Shown here piece by piece: positions 52,790 through 62,766 of a stretch of 64,000 nt of DNA. The position numbers and the translations under genes are program-made. The notes under the pieces were generated by a model, which had not been told where the DNA came from, did not search any database, and was given only the letters and a program-made list of their open reading frames with translations. This stretch comes from Azorinus chamasolen (Eukaryota > Mollusca > Bivalvia > Cardiida > Solecurtidae), in the NCBI GenBank assembly GCA_963576725.1, contig OY755237.1, forward strand, positions 63,279,423 to 63,343,422, in the 5' to 3' direction. How positions within the stretch are numbered: the stretch's first letter is position 1; each line of letters begins with the position of its first letter.

Positions 52790-53245
52790 TTATAGAGGGT
52801 CACCTGAAGATCAATCTAGTGAAATTTGATGGAAATCCATTCAATGGTTTTGGAGGGGATGTAATTTAAAGAAACTGGTCATGAAAAATCTAATTTTAGC
52901 TCCTGTGACCTAATTACGCAGCACACAAGAATATTCATAATAATCTGATAAAGCTTCATTTGGTGGAAATCCATTCAGCAGTTTAAAGACATGTCATTTA
53001 AAGAAAGTGTCAATTAAAATCTATATTTTGCTCCTGTGACCTACTTATGCAGTGGACTGTAACCATTCATACAAATCTGATAAAAGATTACCTATATATA
53101 GATCATTCGTCTGACATTTGCTGAGAATCTGGTCTGGGGTTTTGGAGATGTAGTTAAGAAATTGTTCGTTAAAATCTATATTTAGCTCCTGTGACCTAAT
53201 TATGAAGAGGACCAAATGATTTATAACATTCTGATATAAAGATAA
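52790..53245 (+). repeat. Diverged tandem core related to 15124-15642
   Basis: Three units with TTAGCTCCTGTGACCTAATTA(C/T) and GGAAATCCATTCA(A/G). No head or tail. Confidence 0.6.
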
Positions 53246-53329
53246 AAAGTTTTCATTCACTGAGTACCTAAAGAGGTTGCACAATCAAAAACCTGAAACT
53301 CATGAAACAAGCAGAGGCGTTTATACTAC

Positions 53330-53418
53330 CTGTCAGTTCCTCCACTGATTTCCCTCCGGCTTTTATTGTCACTGCCACTGCACTGTTCCCAGTCTGAGCC
53401 TGGGTCAGGGCATTTTTG
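53330..53418 (-). CDS. SON: SON exon 5: KSVEELT block
   Basis: 89 nt, phase 2 in, phase 1 out; acceptor TTTATTCCAG, donor ACAG|GTAGTA. KNALTQAQTG...IKAGGKSVEELT, like the vertebrate AKKSGGATIEELTE. The T-E junction with exon 6 is exact. Intact. Confidence 0.92.
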
Positions 53419-53463
53419 CTGGAATAAATAAATAATGAAATAATAATTATCAGATATAAAGCT

Positions 53464-53698
53464 TTAACCCTTTCCTCCATAAATACAATACGTCTTACTA
53501 TGCCTCTGTAATAGTCATTTCTTGAAACCATTGTGATAAATATAGCATTAATTTGCTCCACAGGAGCAAATGCTTTATTTATCACAATGGTTTTAATACT
53601 ACACAATTTTAAAAAAATAATTTTCTCTAGTAAATGCTCCTTTTTGGTTTTATTCAAAGAGGTTGGGTCTAAAAATAGCCTATGAGGGAATGGGTTAA
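53464..53698. mobile_element. Family 1 MITE 46 bases from SON exon 5
   Basis: TTAACCCTTTCCTCCATAAA to GGGAATGGGTTAA; apex GCTCCACAGGAGC. Lies just upstream of the exon 5 acceptor, in the place of the branch-point region. Confidence 0.88.
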
Positions 53699-53707
53699 TA
53701 GGTTGAT

Positions 53708-53785
53708 TAGCCTATTACTCCAAATATATGCCTTTTATGTTATTGCAAATAGAGTAGACCTAGATCAGATGGTTCCTACAGGAAA
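53708..53785. mobile_element. Family 2b fragment
   Basis: TTACTCCAAATATATGCC to GATGGTTCCTACAGGAA, then truncated. Confidence 0.6.
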
Positions 53786-54129
53786 CAAGAAAAATGCTCA
53801 GAATATGTTACCGGTAAAGTTAACAAAAAATTCTGCAACAGCACAAACTCAATTAAAGAATGTCAGTGAGCCCGCTCACATACCCCCATGCCACCACATT
53901 GTCAGAGAGAAAAAAGATGTGTAGCTCTGGTCATCCCTAAAATGTTTGCTGCCATAAGTTGCACATGCATGCCAACTTCTGTATGTATGTGCAATGTCGA
54001 CAAAATTATTTCCAATGTTAATGTTGGTGGCAAACCAACCAACCAACAGACAGACAGAGCAAAAACAATATGCACCCCAACCCATCCACAGGTGAGAGGG
54101 GAACATAAAGTTCCCCATGACAGATTCCT

Positions 54130-54376
54130 CTGAAAATACAATGATAAAGGGCCATAACTCCAAAATTTTGAAATCAAGAGTTATGGTTTTTATGCAGGAG
54201 CCTTCCCCTCAAGGAGATCTACTATCCTATGAAGTTTCATGTTGATACCTCTTATACTTTCCGAGTAATGAGCTACATTAAAGTTTTTGCAAGCCGACGC
54301 CGAAGACAATGGCAACAACGACGCCTACGACCCAGTGATCACAATAGCTTGACCTTTCTTCGAAACAGATGAGCTA
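54130..54376 (+). mobile_element. R1 element, body and tail
   Basis: GGGCCATAACTCCAAAATTT, ATGAAGTTTCATGTTGATAC, ACGACCCAGTGATCACAATA; tail ACAGATGAGCTAA. Head not seen. Confidence 0.75.
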
Positions 54377-54429
54377 ATACATGTAGTAGAATTACACTAT
54401 AAACACAAGAGAGTTCAGAGGAACATATG

Positions 54430-54715
54430 TGTCACCTGCTCACAGCTGACACAAAAACTGTTAATATGCTGGAGTGAAATCAGAACAAAGGGGAATAGCT
54501 AAAAAAGTATTGCATGCAGAGTGATGGACCTTGGTTACATCAATGGTCCTCAATGAGAGGAACACACATGTGAAATTTGAAAGCTCTATAATGATTAGTT
54601 TAGAAATGACAGCCAAAAAAAGAAAGTGTGACAGCCGGACAAACAAACAGACAGACAGACGACTGAAAAGTGATCCCCAAGTGACACACTGCCTCTCGGC
54701 AGGTAACACAAAACT
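54430..54715 (+). repeat. Dispersed repeat with GACAGACA run
   Basis: GCATGCAGAGTGATGGACCT, GTGTGACAGCCGGACAAACA with (CAGA)n; no coding. Confidence 0.45.
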
Positions 54716-54779
54716 GCATAGAAGTACTAACAGATGTACAAACAAGGAGATCATGCAGTACATCCTGCCATCTAAATGC

Positions 54780-55029
54780 TTAACCATTTCCCTGTTTTGT
54801 GTCTATTCCGAATTTCAATACCTACTGAATATTCATGGACAAAATAGTCATAATAAAATAAGGAAGTTGGAATATTGTAACCATTTTAGAAAGTAAAGAT
54901 ACAGATCTATCAAATTGCATTAGCAAACAGAGCAGACCCTGATCAGACGGCTCCGATAGGAGTCGCCTGATCTGGGTCTACTCTGTTTGCAAATGTGTGA
55001 AAACATGTTTATATGAGGGAAATGTTTAA
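54780..55029. mobile_element. Family 2a MITE, reverse
   Basis: TTAACCATTTCCCTGTTTTG to GGAAATGTTTAA; apex GCTCCGATAGGAGT. Confidence 0.88.
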
Positions 55030-55086
55030 GTGATAGTCTTTACTTGCAACGTGTTATAAAAATGCCTAACAATAATATAAATCATT

Positions 55087-55400
55087 TGTTTATATGCTGA
55101 AAAGAAGTATATCGCAAGAAAACCAGTCGAATAAATGCCAAAGAAGACAAAACTTTGACCATTTTAAATCGAAGACCAGATGTATTCAGCAATCTCTTAG
55201 TATTTATTCAGCTCGCGTTTTAGTTTCATTAACTGTTCGACCATGGCCGATAATATTTTGTTGTAGTAAAAAAAATTGTAAGTATCGATGACAATAGTTT
55301 ATTTTGTATCACAGGGACATTTTTCAATTATAAGTTTAAATTTACAATCTTCATTAAAATGATTGAACATAGCAAGCTGTGATGTTTCAATAACAAAAGA
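55087..55400. repeat. Family 10 element, partial copy
   Basis: GTTTATATGCTGAAAAGAAG, TATTTTGTATCACAGGGACA and AAAATGATTGAACATA match the complete element at 60799-61319. It directly abuts the exon 4 donor (55411). Confidence 0.75.
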
Positions 55401-55410
55401 CAAAACTTAC

Positions 55411-55524
55411 ATTGCTATTTCCCTAAGCTTGGCCTTGTCAATTTTGTATCTTAAGTCTTTCAGCTCCTTGCTGTCCTTTTTTTTCTTTGGCGGACTGCGA
55501 GATCGAGACTTACTTCTTCTACGA
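55411..55524 (-). CDS. SON: SON exon 4: end of RS domain, LREIA helix
   Basis: 114 nt, phase 2 in and out; acceptor TTTTTGTGTTACAG, donor GCAAT|GTAAGT. RRRSKSRSRSPPKKKKDSKE then LKDLRYKIDKAKLREIA; vertebrate SON has a matching RS end followed by AQLLEIAKANAA. Intact. Confidence 0.92.
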
Positions 55525-55625
55525 CTGTAACACAAAAATATCAATAATCACTCTATAGTGAGCATTTTAACGAACACCATTATTCATCAGGGGCCCATCT
55601 TAACCCTTTCCCTATTAATTATTTA

Positions 55626-55853
55626 TTAACCCTTTCCACCATAGTCTATTTTAGACCCAACCTCTTTGAATGAATCTACCCAAAAGGAGCATTTACTAGA
55701 GAAAAGGAAACTTTTAGAGTTTTGTAGTTTGAAACCATTGTGATAAATAGAGCATTTGCTCCTATAGGAGCAAATGCTCTATTTATCACAATGGTTTCAT
55801 AAAAAGACTTTTACAGAGGCGTAGAAAGGCGTATTAATGGAGGAAAGGGTTAA
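55626..55853. mobile_element. Family 1 MITE, complete and near consensus
   Basis: TTAACCCTTTCCACCATAGT to GGAGGAAAGGGTTAA; perfect hairpin, apex GCTCCTATAGGAGC. Confidence 0.94.
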
Positions 55854-56071
55854 ACATTTCATCACCTCATGAATATTCATGAACAGCATAATTTAAATTG
55901 AACTTGAACAAGGGATTTGTTCAACTTGGCATAAACTGCGGAAACAGATCTATACAATACTTTAAGTAAACAGAGCAGACCCTGATCAGACAGCTCCTAT
56001 AGAAGCCATCTGATCTGGGTCTACCCTGTTTGCAATGGGTGAAAAGGTGATTATATGAGGGAAAGGATTAA
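55850..56071. mobile_element. Family 2b MITE, reverse
   Basis: Shares TTAA with the previous copy; CATGAATATTCATG; apex GCTCCTATAGAAGC; ends GGAAAGGATTAA. Confidence 0.83.
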
Positions 56072-56113
56072 AATATCTTAAAGCAAATACATGTACATTC
56101 ATTGTAATATGCA

Positions 56114-56580
56114 TTAAACTTACAACGCTTATATTTTCAAATGGACTATTCAAAAATTCAAACAGGTCAAGCTTATGGTGATTATTTAGAGATTTTTCTA
56201 AAGAGAAGTGTAACATGACAAACAGTGCAGACCCTGATGAGAGGGCTCCTCTAGGAGCCCTCTCATCTGGCTCTACACTGTTTACAAAGGACATTAGTGA
56301 CTTGTGTCCCGCACTGTAAGGGTTAACAATTGAAGCAGGCAACAGCTGTTACAGACCCTGATGAGAGGGCTCCTCTAGGAACCCCCTCATCTGGCTCTAC
56401 ACTGTTTACAAAGGACATCAGTGACTTGTGTCCCGCACTGTAAGGGTTAACAATGGAAGCAGGCAACAGCTGTTACAGACCCTGATGAGAGTGCTCATCT
56501 AGGAACCCCCTCATCTGGGTCTACACTGTTTGCAAAGGACACTAGTGACCTGTGTCCCACACAGTAAGGGTAAAGCTTAA
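56114..56580. mobile_element. Family 3 MITE extended by a 124-bp tandem array
   Basis: A complete family 3 copy (TTAA 56114 to TTAA 56326; apex GCTCCTCTAGGAGC). The segment from CAGACCCTGATGAG through the right end and the flank AGCAGGCAACAGCTGTTA is then repeated, giving starts at 56228, 56352 and 56476. Confidence 0.88.
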
Positions 56581-56779
56581 GAGGTTATAGGTAGAACAAT
56601 TATGAAACAGGGCTGGCAGTAGACTGTCAACCTCTCTGAGTGACATGCAAACAACTACGCAAACTGACAATTAATAACTTGTCCATAGAAGTTGGATTGT
56701 TGGCTATGCTCATGATGTACTGACCAATCAGAAAAAGGCATTTGCACGAACATCCTAACAACTTCTGTAAATGCCCTAA

Positions 56780-57006
56780 ATAACCCTTTACTCCATGACA
56801 ATTAATGTAAGAAATAATGACATCATGAATATTAATTAGACTTTTTTTATAATGGCACATGAACACAGGACTTGTTGGCCATGGCAGAAACTAGAATCAT
56901 ATCCTTATTATTTCGTAATTATTTTATATCCTACAAGAGCCGTCTGATCTGGTTCTACTCTGTTCGCAAAGGCTTAGAAAGTCGTATTTATGGAGTAAAG
57001 GGATAA
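56780..57006. mobile_element. Family 2b MITE, left arm deleted, reverse
   Basis: ATAACCCTTTACTCCATGAC; only the ATCCTACAAGAGCCGTCTGA arm remains; ends AGTAAAGGGATAA. Confidence 0.8.
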
Positions 57007-57089
57007 ACAACAGTTCAATGTTTTAAACAAGAAAGTGTCGCCAGCTGGTAGAAATGTTACATAAAAACATCAAGCAAAAATCATGACAG

Positions 57090-57205
57090 ACACGGATGGA
57101 TGGATGATGGATGGATGGATGGACAGACAAACAGAGAGAAAGACAGAAAGACAGACAGAGAGACAGACAGACAATCAGACAGAGACCGACAGATAGACTG
57201 ACAGA
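57090..57205. repeat. GGAT and GACA microsatellites
   Basis: (GGAT)n then (GACA)n, ending 18 bases from the exon 3 donor. Confidence 0.9.
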
Positions 57206-57222
57206 TTAGTTTTTTCTCTTAC

Positions 57223-57669
57223 CTCTTAGAAAATTTAAATGCATCAAATTCACCAAATTCACTTTTACGTTTCGGACTTCTTGACTTGGATCTCTTCCGA
57301 CTTCTTGATGTTGACCTTCTGCCTCTTGACCTTGATCTTTTTCTTGTTATTGACCTGTTTCTTGACCTTGACCTGTTTCGAGACCTTGATCTTTTTCTTG
57401 ACCTAGATCTGTTTCTTGACCTAGACCTGTTCCTAGATCTTGACCTTCTTCCACGATGACGCTCTCTAGACCTGGATCTTGAATAGGATCGTCCTCTGCG
57501 ATGTCCAGATTTCTTGCCGCGAGATCTTGACCTTGACCTTGATCTACGACTTCTTGACTTAGTTGCTTTTTTGTCTGGACTTTTGTTTCTAGATGCCGAT
57601 TTATGTTTTGAGCTCTGTCTTTCACTGGAATGTGACCTGGATCTGTGGCTTTTCTTTGGAGACCTGGAC
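57223..57669 (-). CDS. SON: SON exon 3: RS domain
   Basis: 447 nt, phase 2 in and out; acceptor TTTAAACAG, donor AGAG|GTAAGAG. About 149 residues, more than half Arg or Ser, with runs such as SRSRSRNRSRSRNRS. RS domains bind other splicing factors and target nuclear speckles when phosphorylated by SR kinases. It ends GEFDAFKF, a non-RS patch. The repeats probably grew by slippage. Intact. Confidence 0.93.
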
Positions 57670-57716
57670 CTGTTTAAAACATATATTTTAAGGTTTAACA
57701 ATATGCATGCTAGCGG

Positions 57717-57803
57717 CCAAACCCTGATTACCAATGCAAGCCATTTGGATCCAAATGAGATGCCACATAATGTGACATCTCATCAGGATCCAAATGGTTT
57801 GAC
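57717..57803. repeat. Family 6 palindrome, best copy
   Basis: CCATTTGGATCCAAATGAGA... with ...ATCTCATCAGGATCCAAATG; loop ACATAATGTG. Lies 48 bases upstream of the exon 3 acceptor. Confidence 0.85.
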
Positions 57804-57845
57804 ACTTTGGCCATATTTTTCAAAAGAAATGAGAAAAAAGTTATT

Positions 57846-58059
57846 TTAACCCTTACAACGCTTAATTTTCAAATGGACTATTCCAAAATTCAAACAGGTC
57901 AAGTTTATGGTGAATAATTAGGGATTTTACTAAAGAAAAGTGTAATATTTGTAAACAGTGCAGACCCTGATGAGAGGGCTCCTCTAGGAGCCCTCTCATC
58001 TGGCTCTACACTGTTTACAAAGGATATTAGTGACTTGTGTCCCGCACTGTAAGGGTTAA
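57846..58059. mobile_element. Family 3 MITE, complete
   Basis: TTAACCCTTACAACGCTTAA to TGTAAGGGTTAA; apex GCTCCTCTAGGAGC. The right flank (CAATTGAAGCAGGCAACAGC) is the same as at the copy in 56114-56580. Confidence 0.9.
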
Positions 58060-58210
58060 CAATTGAAGCAGGCAACAGCTGTTACAAACAAATGAAAAGT
58101 TACTGCATACTACATAATCATAACAACTGGAAATTGCTTATCAGTAATCTAACACTGCAGGTATGTATGTCATCTGGAAAATTTCTTGCCCATATATGAA
58201 TCAAGATCAC

Positions 58211-58435
58211 TTAACCCATTACCTCATAGGCTATTTTTAGATACAACCTCTTTGAATAAATCTACCGAAAAGGAGCATTAACTAGAGAAAAGGAAAGTTT
58301 TAGAATTTTGTAATTTGAAACCGTTGTGATAAATAGAGCATTTGCTTCTATAGGAGCAATTGCTCTATTTATCACAATGGTTTCAACATGTGACTTTTAC
58401 AGTCATCAAGTCACCAATATGAGGGAAAGATTTAA
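58211..58435. mobile_element. Family 1 MITE, complete
   Basis: TTAACCCATTACCTCATAGG to GGAAAGATTTAA; apex CTTCTATAGGAGC. Confidence 0.9.
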
Positions 58436-58959
58436 CCCCTTCGCTGCCGTGGTGTAGTACACCCTATGTGCAGGTCCGGGATCTACCTCAGCGCATACTC
58501 GGCAGACCTACCAGGCTACATAAAATTTCTCATTACTCCACTAATAATCACTCAATCTACACGATTTTTTCGCCTGCTGCTTTAAAACACTTATTTCAAT
58601 ACTTCCTGAAAGTTTCAGTGATATATTATCACTTCTTCCATGCAAAACCACAGTGTAGACGTTCCACAACGGCTAACCATTAGATTCAATAGGAATTTAG
58701 TAGGAATCTGTGTTAAATATGCGTTAACTTTTTTATAAAACACGCATTTTCTACCCATTAAACATATAACATATAAGGGAAACCATTCAAAATGACTGTC
58801 ACTTCAAATGTAAGAGATGAGTTGCTTCCCTTAGACCATAACATAAATTTACTGCAATTTAACATGGATCGTAATAACCCCGAGTCTAGCTCGGGTTATA
58901 GCACATAGAAAACACTTCTCGCCTGAGTGAGGCTCGGGGTAAGGCAGCGAAGGGGTTAA
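58432..58959. mobile_element. Family 9: 528-bp TTAA element without the shared apex
   Basis: TTAACCCCTTCGCTGCC and its exact complement at the other end. Inner part holds GAGTCTAGCTCGGGTTATAG and an unrelated AT-rich region; no shared apex and no transposase. Shares its left TTAA with the family 1 copy. Confidence 0.88.
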
Positions 58960-59038
58960 CACGATAAAAGTTCACCAAAGTTTATATGAATCTATGAGTG
59001 AGGTCTTACTAAGAATTCTGAAATTCATATAGGTTTAA

Positions 59039-59265
59039 CTAACCCTTTACCTGTTGAATATTCATGTAAAAATGATGACATCATGAATATTTACTAACTG
59101 AATTTTTATAATGTAAAATTTTCATGGGAAATTTTTACTTTGATAAAAACTGTAGAATCCAATCTATATATCATAAGCAAACAGAGCAGACTCTGATCAG
59201 ATGGCTCCTACAGGAGCCATTTGATCTGGGTCTACTCTGCAAAGGCGTGAAAAGGTGTTTATAAG
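59039..59265. mobile_element. Family 2b MITE, reverse
   Basis: CTAACCCTTTACCTGTTGAA; apex GCTCCTACAGGAGC; right end decayed. Confidence 0.83.
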
Positions 59266-59471
59266 ACATGTACAGTACAACGTTAGCAGATAACAGCTTT
59301 TGGCATAAGACTTACTCATAGGTGAGTCCCAACTTATACGAAAACCATCTAGACATGCCTACATATTCAACCAAATGGCTGATCAGTTTCTATACCCTTT
59401 GTCTAACAAGTAAACAAAACAGAAAAGTTTCTGAGGGGTGGCAAACAGTGCGGAAACTGATCAAATGCTGT

Positions 59472-59697
59472 TTCAACCCTTTCCTCCATAAATACGCTTT
59501 TCTACGACTTTGCAAACAGAGAAGACCCAGATCAGACGGCTCCTACAGGAGCCGTCTGATCAGGGTCTGCTCTGTTTGCTTGTATGATATTTTCCAATTT
59601 AGGCTATGACCAAAAATGCATGTGTTCATAAGCTAATGTAAAAATTTATAATCATGGTGTCATGATTTCTTGCATAAGTATTCTTGGAGTAAAGGAA
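59472..59697. mobile_element. Family 2b MITE
   Basis: TTCAACCCTTTCCTCCATAA; perfect centre GATCAGACGGCTCCTACAGG; right end AGTAAAGGA. Confidence 0.86.
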
Positions 59698-59729
59698 AAA
59701 AACATGCCAACTGTTCTGTATCCATGCTT

Positions 59730-59845
59730 ATAAGCATTTTAGTTTGAGTCTGAGTTTGTTCTCAAGTTTTTGATTGGTCAGATTTGAGCCTTTGGCTCAA
59801 ATCTGACCAATCAAAAGCTTGAGTTTATAAGCATGGACCCTGGTT
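59730..59845. mobile_element. Family 7 palindromic repeat, copy 2
   Basis: CTCAAGTTTTTGATTGGTCA / TGACCAATCAAAAGCTTGAG arms with GAGCCTTTGGCTC at the centre, flanked on both sides by TTATAAGCAT. Confidence 0.85.
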
Positions 59846-59854
59846 CTATACTAG

Positions 59855-59972
59855 TTAACCCTTTCCCTCATATAAAGTCCTTTTTATTCCTTTGCAATCA
59901 GAGTAGACCTAGATCAGGTGGCTCCTGTAGGAGCAGTCTGATCAGGTCTGCTCTTTCTGCCTTGATGAAGTT
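59855..59972. mobile_element. Family 2a MITE, truncated, 50 bases from SON exon 2
   Basis: TTAACCCTTTCCCTCATATA; apex GCTCCTGTAGGAGC; right half lost. Confidence 0.8.
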
Positions 59973-60021
59973 ACACTGTATTATATGTCTGACTCAGAAG
60001 ACGTTACCAGTAGACTCATAC

Positions 60022-60295
60022 CTTTCTTCAGAATGTTTTCGTTTTGACCCTGATTTTTCTTTTTCTTTGCTGTCTTTTAATTCTTTGTCTTTGCTTTTGT
60101 ACTTCTTTTTCTTGTCCTTCTTTTTCTTCTTCTTTCTTGACTTTGACTTTGAGTCAGAATCTGAATCTTTGATTGACCCGGTTTCGGACAGTTTGTCAAT
60201 ATCATCATCGTCACCATCATCATCATCATCACCATCAGGGACATCAGGAATTGAATTAGAATTCTGACTCCCTTCACTGTCAGAAAGAACTTCTC
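60022..60295 (-). CDS. SON: SON exon 2: acidic then lysine-rich region
   Basis: 274 nt, phase 1 in, phase 2 out; acceptor ATGTTTTAG, donor AAAG|GTATGAG. EVLSDSEGSQNSNSI, a run of aspartates (DGDDDDDGDDDD), then SKSRKKKKKKDKKKKYKSK. Likely disordered, with nuclear-localisation character. It joins exon 1 at EEG|E and exon 3 at EE-R. Intact. Confidence 0.9.
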
Positions 60296-60311
60296 CTAAA
60301 ACATAATGCAA

Positions 60312-60798
60312 TGAAACATTATGCTACTAGCCCACAATCATAATTCACAGCCTTATAGAGAATAAATAAATATAGCACAGCCCCTGGCAACCAGGTGTTT
60401 TTCTACAAAATGAAAATAGTATTACGTCCATGGTTTTGGTAGTTGATAAACCAAAGAACATTACGCTATTTAGAAATCAGACTATGTAGTAGTTTCTAAG
60501 CAGAAATCTTTTTTTAATTAAGTAAAATTAGCACCACCCATTGCAGCCAATGTATTTTTCTGTTAAAGAATTCTTACGGAAATTGTTAGATGATTAAAAG
60601 ACGAACAATCTTGTATAATTAATTTGAAATCCAATTGGTAGTTTCTGAGAAGATTTTTTTTTAAGTTTCACTTGACTATACAGTCATGTGGAAAAGTAGT
60701 CTTTATTAATTGCTATGAAGGAAAATATTAAATCTGTTTGAAAATCAGACCAATAATTTCTGAGTTCTAAGAGTTTTAATCTTCTCTAGCCTATAGCT
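60312..60798. other. SON intron 1, nothing recognised
   Basis: AT-rich, no exon signal or family match. Confidence 0.35.
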
Positions 60799-61319
60799 TT
60801 AAAGGCGAAGTCCCTGCATTCGACGCATTTCAAAATTGCCTAAAATATAAAAAAAAACTCGTTAGTTTATATGCTGAAAAGAAGTATATCACAAGAAAAC
60901 CTGTCCAATGAACGTTGAAAATGACAAAACTTCCAGGTGTTTGATATCGAAGACCTCGATGTTATTCGCCGGTGTTTCTGTTTTAATCGGGTTAAGTTTT
61001 AGTTTCTTTTCTGTTCGTGCTACTTCACGTCTCTCCGATCACTTCCGAGAATAGCTGTTACGTAAACAATGGAGGGATCCAGTAATCATCGACAAAACAC
61101 GGAAAATTTGAAACAGAAAAGGCTGACAATTCTTTGTTGTAGAACAAAAAGTATAGTATTGATGTTAATCATCATGTAATCGGTTTATTTTGTATCACAG
61201 GGGCATTTTTCGATATAATTTCAAATTGGCAATCTTCATAATAATGATTGAACATAACAAATACCAAGTTTTGTCATATTATTGAAAATATGCATCCATT
61301 GTAGGGACTTCCTCTTTAA
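60799..61319. mobile_element. Family 10: 521-bp TTAA element
   Basis: TTAAAGGCGAAGTCCCTGCA and TGTAGGGACTTCCTCTTTAA are imperfect inverted ends; TTAA on both edges. Interior without the shared apex. A second partial copy is at 55087-55400. Confidence 0.75.
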
Positions 61320-61411
61320 TTGCAATATATCAAATAAAAAAAATCGAAGTCTGAGCATTTGTCAATTTCTACAAGGAAACTATATACATGTATATTAACT
61401 TTGAATCCTAC

Positions 61412-62171
61412 CTTCTTCAAGTCGCTTTCCTTTTTTATGTACCGCCCCAGACTGTATCAGCTCTGCACTTGTAGCACTTAGTTTGATTCCAAAGTTTTTG
61501 AACCCAAACATTTTCTTTACCTCTACTTTTTTCTCTTCCTTTACCTCATTTACAGCAACAGACCTGGACATTAGCGGTCCCAGGCTAGTTGGTTCTGTTT
61601 CTCCTGTAGGCTTGTTTTCTTCATTTTTTGTAATATTAAGATCAGCTTTTGCGGCATTTTCTCTCTCAACTGTCTTTCCATCTCTGTCCTTAACAGATAT
61701 CTTGTAATCCAAATTTTCTGTATTTTCTTGTTGAAGATATTTTTTGTCAGAAGAGTAATCTGTTCTTTCCATTTTATCAGTACTGTATGAAGGATTATAT
61801 ACTCTTTTGTCTTCATTTTCATTCTCACTCCTTAATTCATTTAACCTGTCGTTGTTTGTATCCTTGTCAACAGTCAATATTGATGGCTCACCAGATGGTA
61901 ACAAATTGCTTATCTCTGTGTCAAGAAACCTGTTCATCTCTTCCATTGAACTGTCCATGTTCTCTTTGTGTTTTGATTTATGCTTTTTTGATTTTTTATC
62001 TGTTTCTACCACATTCTTCAACTTAGATGCAATGTAGCCCTTAAACAGCTCATCAACAATTTGGTCCCCACTGCTCTCTTCTCGTTTTTTCTTGAACATG
62101 TTGAACTTTTCCTCTGCACTCAATTCATCTGACCTTTTACGAGACTTTTTTGACTTATGTTTTTCATCCAT
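61412..62171 (-). CDS. SON: SON exon 1 (first coding): lysine-rich N-terminus
   Basis: 760 nt to donor GAAG|GTAGGA. Starts MDEKHKSKKSRKRSDELSAE; residues 36-51 (DQIVDELFKGYIASKL) resemble the N-terminal EQIFRSFVVSK of vertebrate SON. Mostly charged and probably disordered; a KMFGFKNFGIKLS patch near residues 225-237 stands out. ATG 62171 is the first Met, but the frame stays open 12 codons upstream to a likely acceptor (TTGTTAAAG, edge 62209), so the true start could lie in an earlier exon. Intact. Confidence 0.85.
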
Positions 62172-62209
62172 TCTGTCTGCTGTGTTAAGTTGCTTTAGGT
62201 CTACGTGGT
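62172..62209 (-). other. SON: Upstream part of first coding exon, likely 5' UTR
   Basis: From the probable acceptor (T-rich tract then TTAAAG) to the ATG. Readable as HVDLKQLNTADR in frame, so coding status is open. Confidence 0.5.
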
Positions 62210-62277
62210 CTTTAACAAAAAAATAAATACATTCATTTATAATATATGAGACTTGTACAGAGCTACAGAATGAGATA

Positions 62278-62412
62278 AAGGTGCATACTCAAATATTAAA
62301 ATAATCTCATCTCCACCAAACCCTATGTTGTGACCACTCTTTAGAATAGTCCCTTTGAGATGATTCAAAAGAGTCACAACATAGGATTTGGTGGAAAAAT
62401 AAAGAAGTTATT
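62278..62412. repeat. CACCAAACC palindromic element
   Basis: TCTCCACCAAACCCTATGTT / CACAACATAGGATTTGGTGG arms around CCCTTTGAGATGATTC. Source type for the 21-bp tandem at 44218. Confidence 0.8.
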
Positions 62413-62460
62413 CTTGAAAATGTTTTAATGTACGCCTCTTATCTGGAGCTCTGTTGAATA

Positions 62461-62688
62461 TTAACCCTTTACGACATGAATATTCATGTAAGAAATAATG
62501 ACACCATGAATATTAATTAAATTGATTTTTAGAATGGTAAATGAACACAGGAATATTTGACCAAGGCAGAAACTGTACAATTTATGATTCATAGATCTAA
62601 ACAGAACAAAAACTCTGATCAGACTGCTCCTACACAAGCAGGATGATCTGGGTCTACTTTGTTTGCAAATGAGTATTTATTTCAACAT
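62461..62688. mobile_element. Family 2b MITE, reverse
   Basis: TTAACCCTTTACGACATGAA; CATGAATATTCATG; apex decayed (GCTCCTACACAAGC). Confidence 0.8.
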
Positions 62689-62699
62689 GATTGTTATTT

Positions 62700-62766
62700 G
62701 CAAACAGCTTGGATCTAGATGAGACACCATGTAACTAGATCTTTCTTCAGGATCCAAGCTATTTCA
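62700..62766. repeat. Family 6 palindrome
   Basis: CAGCTTGGATCTAGATGAGA and TCTTCAGGATCCAAGCT arms. Confidence 0.7.

Larger units (their letters stand above)
24424..62209 (-). other. SON: SON gene, coding span (13 coding exons)
   Basis: SON is a nuclear-speckle scaffold that helps splice weak introns; the vertebrate protein has an RS domain, a G-patch and a C-terminal dsRNA-binding motif. All three are here in that order, with recognisable linker blocks (FPVSSGSDHR, EWVPVE, PGQFVGSTG, KKMGW, KHPVSAL). Exons sum to 2,776 coding bases as read, or 2,778 once the two missing bases in exon 12 are counted, giving 925 residues. The large repeat-rich middle of vertebrate SON (about 2,400 residues) has no counterpart. 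Introns range from about 0.2 to 11.2 kb. A non-coding first exon and the promoter are probably upstream of the window or in 62.2-64 kb; none could be defined. Confidence 0.92.

Noticed and set aside
57347..57849. Overlapping frames in the RS region (DLDLDLRLLDL on plus, GQDLG on minus)
   Set aside because: Shadows of the Arg/Ser codons of SON exon 3, which has correct splice sites and phase.
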